Source of the DNA: Arthrobacter terricola
GTDB lineage: Bacteria > Actinomycetota > Actinomycetes > Actinomycetales > Micrococcaceae
Length of the DNA: 64,000 nucleotides
Assembly (NCBI RefSeq): GCF_004354015.1
Contig: NZ_SMRU01000005.1
Coordinates: 1 to 64,000, forward strand
Direction of reading: 5' to 3'
This document shows positions 59,675-64,000 of this stretch, piece after piece. Positions within the stretch are counted from its first letter, which is position 1. Every line of letters starts with the position of its first letter. A program made the position numbers and the translations under genes. The notes below the pieces were generated by a model. It had not been told where the DNA came from. It saw only the letters and a list, made by a program, of their open reading frames with translations, and did not search any database.

Positions 59675-60442
59675 TTAGCCGCCGACGCGGATGAAGACCG
59701 GGCCCGAACCAACGTTGACGCTGTACAGAGCGGTGGTGCCACCGTTCCAGCCACCGTGGACAGCCATGCCGTTACCGACGTAAACAGCGATGTGGGGCAT
59801 GCCCATGCCGCCGTTCTGGTAGTAGACGAGGTCGCCCGGCTGAGCTTCAGCGGCGCTGACCGTGCGGCCAAGGGAGAGGTAGTCGGCCGGCCAGCCGTGG
59901 AAGTGGATACCGACGGCAGCGAGTGCGTTGGTGGCCAGGGCGGTGCAGTCCTGGGCAACGCCGAGCTGTGCGTAGGCAGCGGCGGCAATTGCTGCACCCT
60001 GGCCGCTGGCAAGCTTCGCAGCAGGGGAAGGAGTGGAAACGGCCAGGGTTGCCGTGACGCCGCCAGTGGTGGCGGTAGCGTCGTTCTGCGTCGCAGGAGT
60101 TGCTTCCTGGACGGCTACCGGAGCCTGGGCGACAGGAGCGGCTTCGGTGGAAACAACCGGGCGCTCGTACTTGATGGCAACCGAGGAGTCGGCTGCGATG
60201 CTGGCTTGGGCGACGGACTGGACTTCCAGGGTGGAGGTCGCAGTGGATTCGCGGGGGACGTTGGTTTCGGCAGCGTTTGCTGCGATACCGCTGGTAAGGA
60301 CCAGTCCGGACGCAGCCGCGATAACGGCTGCCTGACGGCCTACGCCACCGGCGTTGCTGCCGACCGTCTTGGCGATAACGGCAAGCGAGTTGGTCTTAGT
60401 GACCGCGGCACGGTGGCGCGCAAGAGTAGAGCGTGAAGACAC
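59675..60442 (-). CDS. Secreted NlpC/P60 cell-wall peptidase
   Basis: A 255-residue exported wall hydrolase. A long basic N-terminus leads to a signal peptide ending ANAAE (about residue 59). An Ala/Thr/Val-rich linker (60-145) precedes the NlpC/P60 domain with catalytic Cys166 (AQDCTALA), His217 (MPHIAVY) and a third polar residue downstream. It cuts peptide stems of peptidoglycan. The start is GTG 60442 with GGGAGAGG 8 nt upstream. The leader is a c-di-AMP riboswitch, linking wall turnover to this second messenger, as known for rpf and NlpC/P60 genes in other actinobacteria. Confidence 0.94.
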   Translation of the reverse strand: MSSRSTLARHRAAVTKTNSLAVIAKTVGSNAGGVGRQAAVIAAASGLVLTSGIAANAAETNVPRESTATSTLEVQSVAQASIAADSSVAIKYERPVVSTEAAPVAQAPVAVQEATPATQNDATATTGGVTATLAVSTPSPAAKLASGQGAAIAAAAYAQLGVAQDCTALATNALAAVGIHFHGWPADYLSLGRTVSAAEAQPGDLVYYQNGGMGMPHIAVYVGNGMAVHGGWNGGTTALYSVNVGSGPVFIRVGG

Positions 60443-60459
60443 GTGAAAGGCCTCTCCCT

Positions 60460-60645
60460 ATGCCCGCGAGGTAAGCTGTCGGATTCGGATGGGAGTCATC
60501 CGGCCGCACGCTCTTCCTTTCGGAATCGCGCACGACTTAACCCCAAGGCCATCCGTGAAGATGACCAAAAGTGGGTCCCCCGCCTCTGCCAGACGATGTT
60601 TTGCGAACGGAGACCCGGGCAGTGGCAGAGCTAGGCAATCCACCC
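60460..60645 (-). promoter_or_regulatory. c-di-AMP (ydaO/yuaA-type) riboswitch
   Basis: Reading leftward, the leader contains the conserved blocks of this class in order: CTCTGCC with a pairing GGCAGAGG, GGGGGACCCA, CTTGGGGTTAAG, a stem-rich middle, and CCGAATCCGACAGCTTACC with GCGGGC (complement of 60462-60488). It ends about 18 nt before the NlpC/P60 start. In this class c-di-AMP binding usually turns expression off. Confidence 0.85.
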
Positions 60646-60760
60646 GGGTGCATCAACTCTCTAAAAGTTGATGCGAGTTAGACGGTACAGGAGTTTGGAG
60701 CGAAAGTCACATTCAGGTCACGGAGCGTGACAATCATGCGATAGACGACCATCGGATTGG

Positions 60761-61579
60761 CTACAGCCAGCCCATTGGGTCAACGACATCGCCATTGACC
60801 ATCACTTCAAAATGCAGGTGGCAACCGGTCGAGGCACCCGTGGTTCCGCTCAAGGCGACGACGTCTCCGCGGCTGACCGTTTGGCCCACCTGGACGTTGA
60901 ACGACGACAAATGGTTATACGTCGTTTCCAGGCCGTTACCGTGATCCACCACAATGCGGTTTCCGCCGCCATAGGGGTGCCAGCCGGCGAACGTTACCTT
61001 CCCGGCCGCAGCGGCGTGCACAGGGGTCCCGCACTGGGCCACGAAGTCCTGGCCCCGGTGGAATTCCCCCACGGCACCCGTAATGGGATTCACGCGATAG
61101 CCGAAAGGCGACGACGCGACCAAGGTATCCAAGGGGGCACCCAAGGTGCCCTTTGAAGAGGAAACCTGGATTGAGCCGACGGATTGCGCGCTCAAGAGCT
61201 GCTTGAGCCTGCTGTCCGGGTCCGCCGTCGTCGAAACCGCGGCGCGGCTGAAGTCGATGGTGGCGCTGGCGGACGCTGGAATCTCGGGCTGCGTTCCCAC
61301 GGCGGCCGAGGCCTGGCCCGACTCTGACGTGGCAGTCAGGGCGCCGGTGCCTGGCATGGTTACAGTCAGGACGAGGCCCGTGACCGCGAGGGCCACGCCA
61401 GCCTTTTGGCCCACTCCGCTGGCTGCCGCAAACTCGGCCATTTGACGCAAGGGACCCTTGCGTCGGCGCACTTCGCGCTGCGAATCCCGTGGGCGGCCTG
61501 GCGCGGGAACGTTAGCGGTTCGCAGCTCAGCAGTAGGCCCGGACGCGCGTCTGCGGCCCCTGGTGGTCTGCGTGGTCAA
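60761..61579 (-). CDS. Secreted M23-family metallopeptidase
   Basis: A protein of about 272 residues. A basic N-terminal region (about 1-48) is followed by a hydrophobic export segment (AGVALAVTGLVLTVTMPGTG) and a LytM/M23 domain with zinc ligands His174 and Asp178 (EFHRGQDF) and His256 in HLHFE. It cleaves peptidoglycan cross-bridges. The start is TTG 61579 with GAGAGG 6 nt upstream; a longer frame would translate the riboswitch and is rejected. It is the second of two adjacent wall hydrolases, each with its own c-di-AMP riboswitch. Confidence 0.92.
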   Translation of the reverse strand: MTTQTTRGRRRASGPTAELRTANVPAPGRPRDSQREVRRRKGPLRQMAEFAAASGVGQKAGVALAVTGLVLTVTMPGTGALTATSESGQASAAVGTQPEIPASASATIDFSRAAVSTTADPDSRLKQLLSAQSVGSIQVSSSKGTLGAPLDTLVASSPFGYRVNPITGAVGEFHRGQDFVAQCGTPVHAAAAGKVTFAGWHPYGGGNRIVVDHGNGLETTYNHLSSFNVQVGQTVSRGDVVALSGTTGASTGCHLHFEVMVNGDVVDPMGWL

Positions 61580-61594
61580 GATTTTCCTCTCTGA

Positions 61595-61810
61595 CAAGCC
61601 TGCGAAGTTAGCTGTCGGATTCGGGTCAGAGAGTTCGAAGACCCGGTCCGCGTAGAGAGGCACGGAACGCGGGCAGCCCGATCAAGGGTCCCGCGATTTG
61701 CTCTCCGCTGCGGACTTCACCCCAAGGCTGCATTTCGGCAACCGCTGATGGTTCCCCCGCTTCTGCCAGTGAATGGACTAATCCAGCTGATCCGCTGGCA
61801 GAACTAGGCT
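61595..61810 (-). promoter_or_regulatory. c-di-AMP (ydaO/yuaA-type) riboswitch
   Basis: Same ordered blocks as the copy at 60.5 kb: TTCTGCCAG with pairing CTGGCAGAAG, GGGGGAACCA, CCTTGGGGTGAAG, and CCCGAATCCGACAGCTAAC with GCAGGC (complement of 61598-61625). It sits directly before the TTG start of the M23 peptidase gene. Its 5' half is about 30 nt longer than in the other copy. Confidence 0.85.
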
Positions 61811-61849
61811 CCGGATCAGGTAACGCTTTGGTATCGGCGCTAGTCGTTA

Positions 61850-61875
61850 ACTATAGGGGATTAACCCCTGTAGTA
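61850..61875 (-). promoter_or_regulatory. Possible promoter/operator of the M23 riboswitch transcript
   Basis: A short palindrome AGGGG-ATTAA-CCCCT (61855-61869) lies next to a leftward TATAGT (-10-like). The -35 box is not clear. The surrounding 61811-61938 contains no gene. Confidence 0.35.
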
Positions 61876-61938
61876 ATAATTTCGTTATCTTCCCGGCAGA
61901 GGTCCGGCGAGGAGTCCGGCGACAGCTCTGCAGGCGCG

Positions 61939-62634
61939 CTAAGCCACCGTGACAAAGACGTGCGAAGCAACCTCCGGCGGCAGCTCGAGGGCGCCGTCGA
62001 TGTTGGGAACGCGGACCGAAATGTATTCGCCAACGCGCTCCAGGGAAACCCTGGCCCCGGGCCGGATTCCGCCCTCGTCCAGCTGGACCAGGAGCTCCGG
62101 TTCCACCTGGATGGGCTCGGCCAGGCGACTGACCGTAACGCGGTTGTCCGGCGAGTAGTCGTCCATCGCGTCCAGGAGGTTGACGACGCCGTCGGCGAAG
62201 GCGTGGGACGCCGTTCCGCCCAAGGCCTCGAGCCCAGGGATCGGGTTGCCGTAGGGAGACTCGGTGGGGTGGTCCAGGAGCTCGTAAAGGCGCCTTTCCA
62301 CACGCTCGCTCATGACGTGCTCCCAGCGGCAAGCTTCGTCGTGGACGTAGGCCCAGTCCAGGCCGATGACGTCGGCGAGGAGCCGTTCGGCGAGGCGGTG
62401 CTTGCGCATGACCTCGGTGGCGCGCTTGCGGCCGAACTCGGTCAATTCAAGGTGGCGGTCATTGGAAACGATGACCAGGCCGTCGCGCTCCATGCGTCCG
62501 ATGGTCTGGGAAACGGTGGGACCCGAGTGCCGCAGGCGCTCGGCGATGCGTGCGCGAAGAGCCACGATGTTCTCTTCCTCAAGCTCCAAAATGGTCCGAA
62601 GATACATCTCAGTGGTATCGATCAGATCCGTCAT
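61939..62634 (-). CDS. ideR: Iron-dependent regulator of the DtxR/IdeR family
   Basis: A 231-residue metal-sensing repressor. The N-terminal HTH is the DtxR type ([18 protein letters not shown], then [29 protein letters not shown]), the dimer domain holds the metal residues in [19 protein letters not shown], and a C-terminal SH3-like domain completes the 225-235 residues. With Fe2+ it blocks iron-uptake genes. The start [12 protein letters not shown] at 62634 matches the family N-terminus, so upstream codons in frame to 62676 are not used. Manganese-specific members are shorter, which favours an iron sensor. Confidence 0.92.
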   Translation of the reverse strand: MTDLIDTTEMYLRTILELEEENIVALRARIAERLRHSGPTVSQTIGRMERDGLVIVSNDRHLELTEFGRKRATEVMRKHRLAERLLADVIGLDWAYVHDEACRWEHVMSERVERRLYELLDHPTESPYGNPIPGLEALGGTASHAFADGVVNLLDAMDDYSPDNRVTVSRLAEPIQVEPELLVQLDEGGIRPGARVSLERVGEYISVRVPNIDGALELPPEVASHVFVTVA

Positions 62635-62751
62635 CCAGCTCAGCTCCTCGAGCGCAGTATCTAGTGTGGTTTCCACCGTGCCGCAGCCGGCCGGGCAAAG
62701 GATCGACCGGTCGCCCCAAGTACCGGCGCCAGCTCCAAGCTTAGCTTATTT

Positions 62752-62772
62752 GGAATTACTCCGGATAATTCC
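62752..62772. promoter_or_regulatory. Candidate operator between ideR and serC
   Basis: Perfect inverted repeat GGAATTA (62752-62758) / TAATTCC (62766-62772) with a 7-nt spacer centred on TCCGGA. It lies in the 287-nt gap between the divergent regulator and serC genes. It does not look like an iron box, so its regulator is unknown. Confidence 0.4.
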
Positions 62773-62894
62773 CAGGCCGGGCAGAAGCTTCCACGTGGCG
62801 GACTATGACACCTTCGGTTCTCCACCCGCATCCGGCGTCAGGCAGAATTGGGAAGTCAAAGGGGCATGGTTGCCACCTGCCACGACCCATCTAG

Positions 62895-64000
<1,106 letters not shown>

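Noticed and set aside
60761-61663. Longer start for the M23 peptidase
   Set aside because: Codons upstream of 61579 translate conserved riboswitch sequence; the TTG at 61579 has the proper ribosome-binding site.

Overview
The window looks like chromosomal DNA of a high-GC actinobacterium of the Arthrobacter/Pseudarthrobacter group (Micrococcaceae). The grounds are very high third-position GC, a Corynebacterium/Arthrobacter-style inositol regulon, a DtxR-type iron regulator, DUF6314/DUF6457 proteins, and two c-di-AMP (ydaO/yuaA) riboswitches in front of cell-wall hydrolases. Genus is inferred from gene content only.

Layout. 1-7.6 kb: end of a membrane transporter gene, a GntR/FCD regulator, a decayed formaldehyde dehydrogenase gene, an IclR regulator, an MFS transporter, and a complete three-component Rieske oxygenase (ferredoxin, flavin reductase, terminal oxygenase of the quaternary-ammonium clade). 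7.6-10 kb: an intergenic repeat array, a LOG-like protein and a cupredoxin lipoprotein pair. 10-30.2 kb: a myo-inositol regulon (GntR regulator, iolB, a sugar ABC transporter, three Gfo/Idh dehydrogenases, iolH, iolE, iolA/mmsA, iolD, an aldolase, iolC, a tautomerase). It is interrupted at 17.4-21.1 kb by an oppositely oriented block of less GC-rich genes that I read as a circular (AS-48-like) bacteriocin operon: precursor, multi-spanning membrane protein, ABC ATPase, SpoIIM/DUF95 protein and another membrane protein.

30.3-41.5 kb: sucCD, pcrA, an inositol-phosphatase-family gene, a TPR protein, a small secreted protein with four ATGWWPN repeats, and a GGDEF-EAL protein with a STAS-like partner. 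41.6-52.4 kb: tRNA-Arg(CCT), DUF6314 and Nudix genes, a large hybrid histidine kinase coupled to a REC-GGDEF protein, an ABC exporter, an ABC-F protein with an attenuator-like leader, an HTH/membrane-protein pair and a candidate small RNA. 52.4-64 kb: a GH38 alpha-mannosidase, molybdenum-cofactor genes (fdhD, moeA, mobA-like), an HNH endonuclease, two riboswitch-controlled wall hydrolases, a DtxR-family regulator and the start of serC.

How the parts work together. The inositol genes cover uptake, oxidation (IolG), dehydration (IolE), ring opening (IolD), isomerisation (IolB), phosphorylation (IolC), aldol cleavage and oxidation of the semialdehyde (IolA). A shared operator-like motif lies in front of the transporter, iolC and tautomerase transcripts, and a weaker one in front of the regulator. 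The Rieske system probably demethylates or cleaves an N-methylated compound; its former formaldehyde-removal gene is now broken. The standout is the bacteriocin operon, followed by the ATGWWPN repeat peptide.
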